Below are positions 1 through 12,552 of a stretch of DNA of 64,000 nt, one piece after another. The stretch comes from Gymnopus androsaceus JB14 (Eukaryota; Basidiomycota; Agaricomycetes; Agaricales; Omphalotaceae), in contig ML769528.1 of the NCBI GenBank assembly GCA_009733575.1, forward strand, positions 62,001 through 126,000, in the 5' to 3' direction. Each line of letters opens with the position of its first letter. The first letter of the stretch is position 1. Under the pieces are notes generated by a model. The model was not told the DNA's origin and searched no databases. It worked only from the letters and a program-made list of their open reading frames with translations. The translations under genes and the position numbers were made by a program.

Positions 1-1515
1 AAGAGGAGGTTGGAAAAGTTCATTAGCTCATCCTGGAATAATCGTTCAGCAATCTGAATACGTGCAGGAGAAAAAAAAATAGACATACCTCGCTGGGATG
101 GGGCCTCCCTTGACAGGAATAGTTGATTTTCAACTCTTCCAGACCCTGAAGCTTGGTAGCCACCGCATACATGATATCCATATCCCAGCCCTCCATACCA
201 ATCTCAAGACACCGAAGCCTCGAAAGAAACGCGTTATCGAGCAGACGAAAGGCCGTTATACCATTGACATGGTTATATGGATGATCCAAAATCACTTGAT
301 CCAGCTTCGGGCACGACTGCTGCAACGTCGAAATGAGAAATACTTCATGACCAGTGTATTTCTTCAGCTCTGGTGACAAAAGCCCGTGCCCGTAATGGAT
401 AGGTACTCCATGGGCGCCACTGGGAACAGTGATATCAGGGATATACCCTACGATAGCAAGATGCTTCAAGGAAGGTGCGCAGTACAAAAGTAACAATGCA
501 AGAGAGGTGCGTAGCGGATAATGATGAGGTTGCGCCCAGTCATGATAAGCGACCTTGAGATCTAGCTCCAAACATGGAAAGGACGATTCGTTTAGTAGCC
601 TGGACTCGGACAACCAGATGGCTATGTCTTCGGTCCAATCGATACATAAACTCTGCAGTTGGGGAGACATTGGCATGAGATGGAACATGGCAGGATAGAT
701 CTTCCATTTCGCGGTTGGAGGACTGGCACCGCTTCCTGACTCGGGAGATTAAACTTAAGCAGTAGGGGCTCCAGCGTCAGGAAACGAGTTCAAGTCGAAG
801 TACTGTGTAGTACCGGAAATATTGCCCCTGATGATCAGTTCGACGAGAGCGTATTTTTCTTCGTCATTTTCTGACGTCCAAGCTGCATCATCGTCAGATT
901 CGAAGCTCCGAATGAAGACCGAAGGCATCATGCAGCCCTCCACGGTGAAGGAACGCAGCCCCCTTAACTGAGAGAGAAGATGGTAGACGTCATCAGTGAG
1001 ACCGCATCCTCTGAACGCAAGACTTTTCAAGTTCTCAAATGACAGGATTCGGTCTCGAACGTCGGGAAATAGGTCCTTGCGCACTCTAGAGGGAAAAGTG
1101 GGAGAAGCCACAGTAGGATGATGGTCATTGGGAAATTCGTTCGAGGCTGAACTTAACGCTCGGAAGGAGGCTGATGCTGAGGTTCTGGAGCAAACTGAGC
1201 AGGTTCGGTCGACTGCAGGTTTGAGACTAGGATGCTGAACTTTATGATTCTATGCCACTATTAGTCGGAGGAAGCTCCAACGACTACCGATCTCGGGGAT
1301 GTCGTTAGGTTTAGGGTGGCAGAGCTACCATGCTTTTCCCAGAATGGCTCTCGGTTCAAAAAGTCGAAGGGGCTAGAAATCTGGACCTGTCGGTAGAGCA
1401 AGCGGATAGAGCAAGCATAAAAGGTTTTGAATACCAGCGCAACATGAAGCAGATCGGATGAACGGTGAAGATGGCTGAAAACTTCGATCAGAAGATCCAA
1501 AGGAAGTGCCTTCAA
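1..1515 (-). CDS. F-box/LRR-like protein, 3' end outside window
   Basis: The first exon (1515 to about 1270) begins with an F-box: LPLDLLIEVFSHL, then a leucine-rich helix and LLYRQVQI, the usual agaric F-box layout. F-box proteins bind Skp1 and choose substrates for SCF ubiquitin ligases. Downstream segments at 1111-755 and 690-89 are rich in leucine-spaced repeats (for example LKSLAFRGCGL, LRCLEIGMEG), which fit a C-terminal LRR region. A clean intron (33-88; GTATGT donor, CCAG acceptor) joins the last full segment to an exon running off the left edge. The junctions near 1112-1270 and 690-757 are not resolved: 757-755 and 751-749 are in-frame TAA codons, so either a weak-donor intron lies there or the gene is damaged. 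F-box family confidence is good; intactness is uncertain. Confidence 0.6.
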
Positions 1516-2518
1516 ACGAAGAGAGCTGGTAAGATACCGTCGATTATTACCATTCTGGATAGTCGTGGAACGAAAGAAAGATGAAAGGAACCGCGCGCGT
1601 CATTAACAATAGGTTATTGTCAATGCACGTGGCTGATAGAGAGTGCCCACAGCTTTGACCTTGTCTCGCTGAAGACTACAGTTTTCTGTCACTGTCAGCT
1701 GCTCAACTAACCATGGACCATCGACGAAAACTTGTACTCGCGCTTTCGACAGTCTGAATAAATTTCAAATGACGGCTCAGAGGCCTAAGGCCTCAGCTTC
1801 CTTCGCACAAGCGAACCAATAGTCGAAGCAGATTGCTCTAAACAGAGTGTATAGGTTAGAATCGAGGAAGAATCTTAGTAAAGAACAGAACGCACCAGTC
1901 TCGACTACTTGATTGCTCTCGTATCAAATCCCTCGTTCCCCAAGGCCCACAAACGCTCCCAAATCTCCCTCTTCTGGGTCATATTTGGGTGGTGGGGAGG
2001 GAAATAGTAGGAAAAACTTCGCTAGAGGTAGAGCCACCCGTGCAAGCAACAAACTCGGTCTAGCGAATGTAGTCGGACACATTGGCAGTGGACGTTCAAG
2101 CTTCATTGCTGGTGAAGTGTCCTTGGTAGGCGTAGCGGTTGAGTTGCTGTTGGTAGACATCTAAGCCTTGTTACAGGCAGTTCAAGCCGCATCGCCGCTG
2201 TCTCCATCTGTTGGGTTGAAGTTGAACTCGAGGTCAAAGTAAAGTCCCTGTCTCTGTTGATGCGCGCGCGGTTCCAAAAGCAGCAACGGAGGTAGTGGTA
2301 GTAAGTACTCTACTACGCGGAAGATGAGGATGTGGATGAGGAAGCAGAGCCAGAGTCGGAAGCAGGGCATGATCCAAAGGAAGACCAATCACAGGCAACA
2401 GGCAATGATGAAGGTAGGACCGGCGTACTAAGAGTCGTTAAGCCCAATACAATGCAAAGCTATCACAAAACTCACCTCGGCTGTGAATTTGATGGAATAA
2501 ATAACACTTTTTGTATCA
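1516..2518. other. Intergenic, no supported gene
   Basis: This is the upstream region of the F-box gene. The overlapping open frames at 1913-2164 on both strands share no recognisable motif and look like chance frames. Confidence 0.4.
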
Positions 2519-2793
2519 GACACACTGCATGCAGTGACTCATAAGTTTTCTCAACAAAGGGAAAACTTATGGAAAACAGCCAAAATGCGCTGAAAACAGA
2601 AGTTTCGGAACTAATGAAAGATTTTATACAAAACTTATGGAAATAAACTCCCTATTTTGGTAGTTTATTTTCATAAGTTTTTCATAAAATCTTTTCATAA
2701 GTTCAGAAACTTCTGTTTTAAGCCTTTTCCGAGTGTTTTCCATAAGTTCTTGATTTGCTCGCTTGACTTATACATTGCTGCATGCAGTGACAA
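2519..2793. mobile_element. Foldback MITE-like inverted repeat
   Basis: A long imperfect palindrome is centred near 2655. Inner arms are nearly perfect (ATAAACT at the left of the centre against AGTTTAT at the right, continuing into TTCCATAAGTTTT-like arms). The outer arms carry matching GCATGCAGTGA motifs at 2526-2536 and 2780-2790. No coding capacity is present. The structure is that of a miniature foldback DNA transposon; the target duplication could not be fixed. Confidence 0.6.
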
Positions 2794-2899
2794 GCCACAA
2801 TCGCTAGCACTGAGGCATATTGGCATGTAGCTGTCAATGATTCAGTCCTTCCTCGGCAAGCATGCATGAGTTTGACCACATCAAACAGCAATCCCTGAG

Positions 2900-3745
2900 T
2901 CCTTTCCATGCCCAATAACCCTTTCAACCCTCTGTTAAGTCTGTGCGACCCGGAGTGGAGTGGCCGAGATATCGGACAGAATTGCTCCGGAAAGATTCCG
3001 GGTTGGACCTTGCGAGTGATGGGACTCGGTGAAGCTATTGGCAACACCCTTGACACGCCGTAAGGTGTCCCGAGAGGAATATAGTAAGGCAAAGTCTAAG
3101 CTAAGCTAAGACAGTAGAACCAAAGGCGTAGCCGAGGTTCAACCGAGATCACGTGGCTGTGTCGGCTTAGTAACCTGAATCTCGCTCAATTGGTCAAGGA
3201 AGGACTCGGAATGAGTACAAGGCCAGACTAAGTTGATTTTGGAGCTAAGGTTACTATACAAGTTTGTACTACTTAAATACTGCCAATGGGGCCGATGGTC
3301 CGGGGCCGGACCGGACCCTCGGTAAGTAAAACAATAAAGTAATTCAGTACCAAAAGACAATAGTGAAGCGAAAGACAATAAAACAATAACAGGCATAAAA
3401 CAATAGTGTGGGAATAGTTCCCGAGACTGGACCGGAGTTATACCAAGGTTATGCCCAGATGATCGACCGAGATATGCCGAGATAATCGGTCATAATACAC
3501 CGGAAACCTCGGCCGAGTGTCTGGAGTACCGGAAATGGTGTAGATTGACCAATATTGGTGAAGTGGTCAAAAGTCCGGAGTAACCGAACCGATGCAATGG
3601 CCGGAGTTGCCAAGCCGATGTGATGGCCGGACTAGCCGAGCCAATACGGTGGCCGGAGTTGCCGAGTTGGTAACCGGTTGGTTAGATATAGAATAGGGTC
3701 TGAGGGCTCGGTTGGTAATTCGGTAGGCATGGCTGTAACACCCTC
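2900..3745. repeat. CCGGA/CGAG-rich degenerate repeat tract
   Basis: Short units such as GGCCGGAGTTGCCGAG, ACCGGA and GCCGAG recur irregularly, most densely at 3590-3680. It has no open frame of note. It may be the remnant of an LTR or another old repeat, but no second copy is present in the window to define its ends. Confidence 0.35.
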
Positions 3746-5395
3746 AAAGTAGCATTTGATTCTGTGACCAGACCAAACGTCGTTTGAATTGCGAGGAAAG
3801 CACCGGAGGTAGATACAGGAGCATGATAGTCTGCAGGGGAGCTCTGCTGAGCAGTCTTGGTACAGATTCAGCCAGAAACGCGATGGTCATTGGACTCTGG
3901 AGCAAGAGAAGTGCATGCTAATTACAGCGCCCACACAGATCTATGGTCGTAGGTCCATTCTACGGTGACGGCTAGGGACTGCTGAGGTTTAGGAAAAGGG
4001 CAGTTGACGGAATATGGGGAAGGGAGTGCTGATGAAGGAGGAAGGGTTCAGACTCGCGCAGGGAGATGGTGGTTTGAGAAAGAGAAACGGGCACTAGCCT
4101 TAGCGCCCTACGTTAAGCACCCACGGTGGTCACCCACCAATCTTCTGCTCATTCCGACGTCCAATATACTGGAAACGCTCCTTTGAGGCAGTTGAATGCC
4201 AACTGTTAAATGCGTTGAAGAATTGCCAAAATTACATTGAAGTAATTCCCCCTTCTAGATCTTCTGATCAACCAATGGAATCCGGCGGAATCAATCTTTT
4301 TCTTCAAGCAGCGGAGGCTTGCGACCTCCTCACGCATAACGAGGTATTCGACCTTGCTTCTGGTGATCGTGAAAAATGCGCCATCTTTGCAAAATCTCAC
4401 TGGGGCGAGATGATGTCCAATTGAAAACCTGATTAAGATTGCGCATCGGAGCTTTTCTCTGATCCTGGCTTCCTTCTTCTCCGTGAGGTTGTAGCGGAGT
4501 ACTACCAGGAAATGGTACCCAAAATCACAGAGATCCCTGTTTTAACTCGGTGGTACCTTCTGACTGCAGAAATCAAGTAAGTGAATCTATATTACTCAGC
4601 TGCAAAGTACTTAATTGCTTCTATAGTGGCGACGCCCTCAAGAGTTTGGAAAGACTGTGAATTGGGACGCCAACTGTATTACACAGTTCTTGTGCTTCCT
4701 CACCATCCACCAGTAAATGCCCATGGACTCTTCTCAAATACCTCTGCACCTTATCCTTTATAACCGGCTAGAATATGACAAAAGTTCAGTACCATTGCTG
4801 GTCAACACCCTGGGTACCATAACCACGAATCACATGTAGCCAGTGGTCAATGGCGCTGGTGTTGGTCAATGTGGTTACTTGTGTCGAGCATCCTTTTGCT
4901 GACAGTCTACAGATCTTAGATATAAGACAATCTGCTTCTGTCCCGAGCATCCCTACTTGAATTTCATAGCTCTGCGTCATCCTTCAAAGTGATCTTCAAG
5001 CCTTCCACAAGCTATGCATTTATTTTCGCGCTCAGTTCTGTCCCAGTTATGCCAGTTGTCACGGATTTTGTCTGAGTCATTCCCAACCAACAGGCATTTT
5101 CAGTCGCAGTACACATTGCGGTAATCAATGATGTAACGGAATTGATTCTTATCTGTAAGTCATTTGGCAGTTCCTTGTCTTTTCGCTGGACCATGCTGTG
5201 CTGGATTTATTCTTCTCCCTTTCTTTCCTTCTCTCCCTTTCTTTCCTTTGTTCTTTGCTTTCTCTGCTCTTCTTTATTCCTCTGGAGCTAAGACTCTCCG
5301 CCTTCATCACCTTGTGCTTGAAGGACTTTTTTTTAGGTTCTGTCTTGGGCTTGAAATTAATTTGCATTCGTTTTCTGGTGTCATGTGCGATCCGG
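3746..5395. other. Intergenic, no supported gene
   Basis: A plus-strand frame at 4215-4424 is open but unrecognised. A pyrimidine-rich CTTTCTTT tract lies at 5207-5275. Nothing else is supported. Confidence 0.35.
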
Positions 5396-5408
5396 TATTG
5401 AACTCTTT

Positions 5409-5991
5409 ATTGTTGGACTTTATTTTTCTACGAAATGTTTTCTTCCTTATTACTACCGTTCAACTGGGATGTGCTGCACTAACAACTAGTCCCAGTTCCA
5501 CATTCCGCATTCCTAGTCCATCATCAAGTTTGGAGGTGAAACGAGGGACGAAAGGATTTGATATTCCGAAGATGCAATTCGGAAGCTCTGTGTAGATGAG
5601 ATGGAGTGAGCAGAGAATTGGTTTGGGTGATAACTCGGATTGTGCGTACCTGTTCAGATAATATCGAAACTACCGTATCTCATACTCTTTTTCAGACTAT
5701 ACTCTGTCCCTATCCAACTTAGACCCATCGTCGCGATTGTCAAATCGGCAGTAGTGACCTTTGGGTTACCTCAAACTCGCATACCCCTCCTGTGGGAGTC
5801 GCATTGCACCATCCTACTCAACTACAACCTCATCCTTCAATTACGGCAACTCCACAACTGGCACCAGTGTTACTGGTCCTATTGGATTCGATAGCACTAC
5901 ATTCGCCAGGATTGCTATCATGAACCAAGCCTTCACCGCTGTTGACAGTCTGCTGCCAGCATTAGTTGAAGCCAAGGGTATGTTTCCATGA
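5409..5991 (+). pseudogene. Aspartic protease-like (family A1) relic
   Basis: The reading frame at 5409-5595 gives a hydrophobic leader followed by a Ser/Pro-rich, propeptide-like stretch ending SLEVKRGTKGF. A second segment (about 5785-5991) reads YGNSTTGTSVTGPIGFD and then IAIMNQAFTAVDS, resembling the strands after the first catalytic loop of pepsin-like fungal proteases. The DTG catalytic motif is not found between them, and stops separate the pieces. I infer a decayed secreted peptidase gene; the family assignment rests on motif resemblance only. Confidence 0.4.
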
Positions 5992-7071
5992 GTGTTTCCC
6001 GCCTTCTCTGCGCTTTTGATCTTTTTGATCTTTTTGTTTGTTTCTTGATTTCTTTTTTGCTTTGAGATTGTACGCCGGGATTCGAGATAGGTATCTACAT
6101 TGTACACTTCAAGCTTCAAGTCCCGTCCATCCGTATTACAGGTTATAATTTTCGGTGCTTTTTTCGATACTGTTCCCATTAAACCAATGATTATCCTGAA
6201 TTGAAAAGCTTTGAACAAAGCAGTGAAATCAGCAGGTGATGGATCTCTACTGCAATGATAGCTTCGGAGGCTGAAAGTGTTGACATTGGGGCAAATGTGC
6301 TCCAGTTGACGTTCTAAATAGACTCGGAGAAAAGAAAAATGGGCTGGTTATCACTATGCTCTGCATCCCATATATTTTGTCTTCTGAAAACCTTCAACTG
6401 GCATCTTAAAATGATTCCACCGTGAATTAATTGGTCTCCGACAGCACCTGTGTACTCTTGCGCTTTTCAATCTGTGCTTAAGGTTATCTACGTATGGTGA
6501 ATGAAGCAATAGACAATTAGACACATTCTTTGTGCATTCTTTTCATGCCCTGGGAGAACATTCACCTAAATGAGGGTTAATGCGACTCACCAATAATACC
6601 TCTTAGTTGGATTTGCTTTGTCTAGAGAGCAATTGGCCCTTTCTTCACTCCTCTTGGCTTACGCGTTACATTCACGGATTTGGCCGCCATTGTGTTAACC
6701 CGGCTTGATATCACTTGTGGGTTGCACAGCTTCCACCCTCTTTCGCTCCTACACAGTACTGCACTTCTCGAGTATTGTTTGTCTGCCAACACATTTACAC
6801 AAGTTGAGTATATCCTCTGTCAACTCTTACTGATCATGATTGAATTGACCAACCACCCAATGTAATGCAGATTTTTCACGTCGTGTTGTTGAATAGTGTC
6901 CTCATACTGCCAGTCGTAGGGCGTGGATGGGCCTGCTTCTGGATTTTGCCTCTTAAGCTCAACAGAATGTCAATGCTTCCGGGTCAGTTTAGGGGGGTTA
7001 GTCCCACACTTTTTGATATTTCCGTCTATAGCATTAAAAATTGAATGTGGGCCCATATCTCACTATTTCAC
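5992..7071. other. Intergenic, no supported gene
   Basis: Short frames only, none with a recognisable motif. Confidence 0.35.
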
Positions 7072-7270
7072 AGTAGTTTATTAACCCTTAATTTCTCCTA
7101 AATCAATATAAATTGTCATAATAATAAAAGCTAACTGCAAACCAGAACTTGAACATCATATCCCACTTATCCTAAAGTTGATTAACCCTCAATCTCTTCT
7201 AAATAAATTCCAAAGTTTATTAACCTCCTAAATCAATCCCCAGTTTTATTAAGCCTCAACTGCTCCTAAA
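7072..7270. repeat. AT-rich degenerate tandem repeat
   Basis: Four diverged units of the type TTATTAACCCTCAATCTCTC followed by TAAATCAAT occur here, starting near 7077, 7180, 7217 and 7246. The units are unevenly spaced and imperfect. Confidence 0.5.
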
Positions 7271-7600
7271 TAAAAATTGGAAAAAAAAAAATAATAATTA
7301 ACCTTGTCAACTTTATTATTAACAACAAATAAAACTAAATCAATAATAACAATAAAAGCTAACTCCAAAAATAAGATTAAAATAAAAAAACAGCACTTAA
7401 AAATCATATACCTCTTCTTCTTCAAAAAAAAAAAAGAAAACATACCCTTCAGACAAAAGAAAAAAAAATTCAAAAAGAGAAGAAACAAAGTTAAAGACCA
7501 TATATATATATAAAATTTAGAAAAAAGTTCTTTCCACAAAAAATCAACTTTAGAGAACAAACAAGAAAAAAGCTAACTGTGAAATAAAAATAACTCATTG
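7271..7600. repeat. A-rich low-complexity tract
   Basis: The plus strand is strongly A-rich with many A runs and a TA run near 7501. The frames seen on both strands are composition artefacts. Confidence 0.6.
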
Positions 7601-8796
7601 CACTCTGCATATTCTTTCCTTTGGTCCTTTCCTTTTTATTTTTTTATTTTTTAAGGTTGATATGAGAAAGCAATTGATCCAGACTCAAAGATGTTCTTAT
7701 CAGCTACTGTGCTGCAAGCTTGATTTAATGCAGCTTGGGATCTTGTATTGTGGCTGTGCTGAGCTAGATAATATACAATTCAGCTTTATAAAAAAGAATA
7801 GAAGTTGATTGCAGAGAACTTATGTGGTCTCAATTGTCTAAGAACTGCAACCTTGGAGAAACCGGCTATCCTCAACTTAGTAAAGGATCAAAGCACAGCA
7901 TTTTAGTCAGAAGCATCCATAAAATGAGTATTGACATGATGCCTTGACCACATTCTCCACTTTCTCCTTGAATTCTATCTGCAGAGGGTTTTACTGGAAG
8001 TGCAGCCATAAATAGGGCTCTTTACTGTATCTGTAGCCTACAATATAAAGTGCAGTGACTATTTATACCATATCAGATTTTTGGTCTTGAGACTATACTG
8101 TATCTGGTATGGTAATTCCTGTATTTATATAGCAATACATCTGTACTACAGAGGCTGGCTACAGAGAAAGTTTCTATAAAACTGTTATATTTAAAATAAT
8201 CATTAAGCTACATACACTACATTTCAGTCTTTAATATAGTGTAGTGTACTAGTTACTTGTGCTTAATTTTATACTTCCAATCTTCAGGTGTTGGATAAAG
8301 ATTGACCCAGTCACACCATGTGACAGCTACGTTATCCATGTCTGTGTAGGATTCTTGAGGGTAATTATCCTGACTTCATACAAAAATATTTACTGGACTT
8401 TCAGAGTGGCAATTGTACCTCTTACAGGTGCATTATATGAATAGACATTGTGGCATCCCAACAAGTCTTTAACCATGGTGTGTAGTGTGTGTTTTATGGC
8501 ATGCTGATTTGACTCACTTTGTCTAGACTACTTGTGCCTCTGATGGGAAAGTTATTGTCTGGGATGTGTTAGGAGAAGAACCTTCAATAATACTAGGATT
8601 AGTGGTAGGGATGCAGGTGTGTTTTTGAGCCATTTCTTGAGTGCTCTATATACTCATGTCTTTTGTGGATTAGAGTGGATCCGGTATATAATACTCAATT
8701 CTTTGTCTACTGTACAGTTCCAACAGCCCTAGCTCTTCCCGAGAATTGCAGCAGCCAATTCACATACCATGGGTGCAAGTTCATGCATGTAGATAG
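7601..8796. other. Intergenic, no supported gene
   Basis: AT-rich sequence with no convincing frame. It is the flank beyond the copia LTR. Confidence 0.35.
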
Positions 8797-9113
8797 TGTT
8801 GTGCAGCATATAAGCTAGGAGGCACAGTGACTAGCACTCACCAAGTGGTTAAGCTTGTAGAGCAGATAGAGAGAGGTAAAAGACTAGTAGAAGTTGTTAT
8901 CATTAGCAGTACTACTAGAGTCCTTATATATTGTAGTACTGTATTTGTTATATATATAGTAGTATCCTTCTAGTATATTATATGTGCACGACCTGTGATA
9001 TTATCCATAAAGCTACTTACTAAGATACTACTGAGGCTGAGTAAGACTACCTCAGTAATGACTGATAGCATCATATGACCAAGATGATGAGTGATATCAT
9101 CATACGTTCAACA
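8797..9113 (-). repeat. Ty1/copia 3' LTR (317 bp)
   Basis: Read on the minus strand the segment starts TGTTGAACG and ends GCACAACA, giving matching TGTTG/CAACA ends. It is immediately preceded on that strand by the polypurine tract GAGGGGGATT, and upstream of that lies copia RNase H coding sequence. Order and strand therefore agree with a 3' LTR. No 5' LTR is found in the window. Confidence 0.75.
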
Positions 9114-9122
9114 ATCCCCCTC
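9114..9122 (-). promoter_or_regulatory. Copia polypurine tract
   Basis: A GAGGGGGATT purine run directly abuts the LTR and is the expected plus-strand primer site. Confidence 0.6.
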
Positions 9123-9202
9123 GCTGAGGTCGTGGAGGTAGAATTCCTCATGTGCTTAAGAAAGCATATGAATCTCACCTGAGATCCAGTCTCTTGCAAA
9201 CT

Positions 9203-9750
9203 TTATTTAAAGTCAGCAACAAATTCAATGCCAAGTTGATCTTGGCAACATTTGAATTTAACCCAAGCAAGATTCTTAGTTAAAAGATCCACAACATTTT
9301 GATCCGTTGGAATATAGTAAGGGATTACAAGTCCTGACTCGGTAGTTTCCCTGATATGGTGATATCTGACATCAATATGTTTGGTCCGACAATCTTGAGC
9401 CTGATTATTGGCCATAAAGATCGAACCCATGTTATCACTAAGAAGTGGGAATCCAGTCAGTGGGAATCTGATTTCCTCAAGTAAATTGAGGATCCACCTG
9501 ATTTGTCTGCAACAGTCACTTAAAGCCATATATTTGGCTTTGGTGGAAGACAAAGCAACTGTCTTCTGGAGATATGAAGTCCAGGACACAATTCCCTTGG
9601 CCAGTTTGAGAATATATCCAGTTTGGGACCAACGTGTATCTTGATCTGATGTATGATCAGAATCTGAGTTGGCATAGAAGCCTTCTCCAGAGTTCCCATC
9701 ATAGATAAGAAAATATTCGGCAGTACCTATAAGGTAGTGAATAATATAAT
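9203..9750 (-). pseudogene. Ty1/copia Pol fragment, RNase H end
   Basis: The frame at 9589-9203 contains VALSSTKAKYMALS, then SDNMGSIFMANN, RTKHIDVRYHHIRE and DLLTKNL. These are the ordered C-terminal RNase H motifs of Ty1/copia polyproteins, including the aspartate of the SDN box. The same frame can be followed upstream to about 9650, and related sequence to about 9750. RT, integrase and gag are absent, so this is a 5'-truncated copy. It belongs with the LTR at 8797-9113. Confidence 0.8.
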
Positions 9751-11021
9751 AAGCCTTGTTCAGATGTGGCTATGTTAACCCTCTGCCTTAGTATATCAAA
9801 GGGCTAGATGCAGAAGTAGCAGCTGAGTCATGTAAAAGTAGTAGAGATTGTAGCTGGCATTATGAGATCATAACTTGCTGATTCCACATCATTAGTGGGT
9901 GATTCCACTTCAGAATGAAGAGAGCTTCAAGATGATATACACATGTCCATGGTTTGGAGCTGATCTGAGTCCTACAGGTCCAATTTCCTCAGAACCACTA
10001 TTTTAGACAGTCACAATGCACGGCTCATTCTGGGTACTGCATTGCCACATTAATGTACTTTGTGAGCTGATTACACTCCATACTCACCGTGGCAACATTT
10101 TTCATCTCATAACTTGGGTACCCCTACCACTCCATCTCTCACAAATACCCAAATAAGGAAATTTCAAAACCATGAGAAAATCCTTCCTTTTAAAATTAAT
10201 TCCCATGCATATGACCCTTCTCTTTCACTTGGTATAAAGAACCATCCTATTCCAACCAAACCCCCCAAAACGTAGTCAGTGCTCCAATGACTTGAATTGA
10301 TGTGACTTTGCTTCAACTTTGGTTTGAGCTTAGACTCAATTCAATCAATGTGCATAATGAAGGCTATGGCTTGGCTCAGTCATGGCTTGAGTTGATGTTG
10401 TTATTGTATATATCTAAAGTCAACTATTCCAAAATGTATAATGTTCGTAATGCATAGCTTTGAGCTGTCTCCCCAGTCAGGAGGTGAAGGAATACTGTAT
10501 CATTTCAATCACTTCATTGGTCACAGGTCACAGAGGTACCTAATGAAACAAAATGTCATGGCTTGTCCCCTGTCACATTGGGCCCTTAAAAAATTTCTTG
10601 AACTTTCAAACAGAAGTGTTTCTTGCCCCACAATGCTCATCTCCACTATGTTTTTTCTAGCTACAAACTATCTACCAGCAACCTATGACCTTTCTGCTAT
10701 CCCCTTTGCCCATAGAATTATTTTATTTCTTTTTCCTCCAACTCAAATTCAATTACTCCACAGTCCTGCTGCTCAAGATGACAGGCATTGATCATTAATT
10801 CCAATATAAGTCTTGTACTACCCATATTATGCCACTGTCAATCTACTGCTTTTCCTTCCCCTTTTTATCCTTTGGAGCACCCTTTTCCTTCCCACTACCT
10901 TTTTGACTGCTACCCTTGTCAGAAGAATAACTACCATGCCTCCAAAATGTATTTGAGCTATAAAGCAAGTTAGCATACCATACTTGTCCACTCTAACAAG
11001 TTTTTGATGGCCCAGCTGTTT
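9751..11021. other. Intergenic, no supported gene
   Basis: A plus-strand frame (10441-10791) has no recognisable features. The minus-strand sequence at 10830-11021 may hold the Lys-rich tail of the DDE_1 transposase relic. Confidence 0.35.
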
Positions 11022-11173
11022 GACCTCCCTGCTCAACATCTGCTCCGAGTCCTTGATGCTCATCTGCATCATTCTGCTCAGCCATGCCGACAAACTTCAG
11101 CCCATTACTGGTAGCCAGTTGAGAGAAGACAATATTTTCAATGAGGAAATCAACAGGAACTTCAATATAATCC
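11022..11173 (-). pseudogene. DDE_1 (pogo-like) transposase, C-terminal piece
   Basis: On the minus strand the bases from 11173 downward read in frame as YIEVPVDFLIENIVFSQLA and continue to a stop near 11022. The codon phase matches the transposase piece at 17772-18515 when the LTR element and one copy of its AATCC target duplication are removed. This is the distal end of that gene, cut off by the retrotransposon. Confidence 0.7.
11169..11173. repeat. Target-site duplication AATCC, left
   Basis: AATCC here is repeated exactly at 17772-17776, directly outside the other LTR. Confidence 0.9.
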
Positions 11174-12523
11174 TGTTAGGAAGCGTTGCGCTTCCTAACG
11201 AGTCCAAACAAGGCCAGGACGCGTGCACGGGGTACGCCCCGGATAACCGACGGCAAATAGCCTGCCGGTTAACGGCACCGCCCAAATTATGACTCTTTCT
11301 CTCATACCTCCACGATCCCCCTTCCCATCCTCCAAATTCCGACGTTCTCGGTCGTTCAACCCCAACCGCTAGCCCAAAATGTCCTAACGACGTTACTACG
11401 CGGAATTCCCCAGCATTTCCTCCGAAAATTCCCTCGACAATATTCTTCATTTATTCCTCTTTTCGAATCTCGGTCAACTACGATCCTCGGACCAATAACT
11501 CCTCCACAACATCTAGCAGAGACGCCTCTTATTTGAAGGACTTCAACGGCGACGTTACCCTCCTTTGGGATAAATACAACCGTTGTCAAGCCACAGCCGC
11601 GACTATGGGCTGACTGCTTAATGTCTCGTTTCGTCATTCACTCCTATACGCGAACAGATACACCGAGAACGAGTTCCTTTCCACGACGACTCGAGTCGTC
11701 GTCATCATCGTCGTCGCTACCCTACTAATCGTTATTCCTTCGAACTATCGCTCTCGAATACCCCGGTCACTTCATTAAACCCCTCTATCACGACTGCCCA
11801 CTATCGCCCATCGTTTATTCTACGGACATCTCACTTTACAATTTACTGTCGACTCTCGCGTACGTTTATTTTCATATATTACGGTTATCGCGACGTATCG
11901 ATCCTCACGACACGTCGCACTATTCCCTTTTTGAGAGACAGTCCGTGCAAATACTGCGCGGACTGCGGCCCAGTCGTAAGCACAGGTCGCGCAGCTCGTT
12001 CCACTGCGCAACTACGCCTACGCAGGTCGACAAGATTGTTTAGGATATATTATTTACTATCCGATACACTATATAAGCTGGGGACCTTGCCTGTAAGGTC
12101 CCCAGATCAGTTATTTTGTCAATCAATCGGTTTTTCTTCTCTCTTTACGCTCTCTCTCTCTCTCCTCTCTCTTATCTCTACCAATCCCCTTAACCCTTAA
12201 CGTTAAATCATTGAACTTCGTTCGCATTCAATCTAAGCTTTAATATAAGCTTTAACCTTTCAACCTGCCTACTACAAACTATAGTTGAGCCCACCTGCTC
12301 CTATTAAACACCCATAATAATTATCATTATTATAAAAACTCACCATACTCTCTCATCTCTTAAAGCATCTTAAACACACCTTTGTGGTCTACTTGCACAT
12401 ATCTGCCCAGCGGTTTTCCGTTAGCGCTCGTTCCGAGTCCAATCAAACTCCCTCCAAACTGTTAAAACGGTCCAACAATCCCATTTCTCAATTTTCGAGA
12501 AGCAAACGCGACACATCCTAACA
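11174..12523 (+). repeat. 5' LTR of gypsy element 1 (1350 bp)
   Basis: It begins TGTTAGG and ends CCTAACA. The start forms a hairpin (GTTAGGAAGCG and CGCTTCCTAAC with a 3-nt loop). A TATATAAG box lies at 12070-12077, followed by an 11-bp perfect hairpin. CT-rich and CGTCGTC runs occur inside. The open frames within the LTR are not genes. Confidence 0.92.
12068..12105 (+). promoter_or_regulatory. LTR promoter TATA box and start-site hairpin
   Basis: ACTATATAAG is followed directly by CTGGGGACCTT, a 6-nt loop and AAGGTCCCCAG (12078-12105). The same arrangement is in the 3' LTR at 17313-17350. The stem covers the region where transcription should start, so it would lie at or just before the RNA 5' end. 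Confidence 0.6.
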
Positions 12524-12552
12524 TAATAACTGATCTCCTCCCGCCTCCAGTT

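Noticed and set aside
11097..11450. Minus-strand frame crossing the LTR border
   Set aside because: It starts in the LTR and ends in flanking DNA; the matching frame in the other LTR ends differently. It is an artefact of the insertion.
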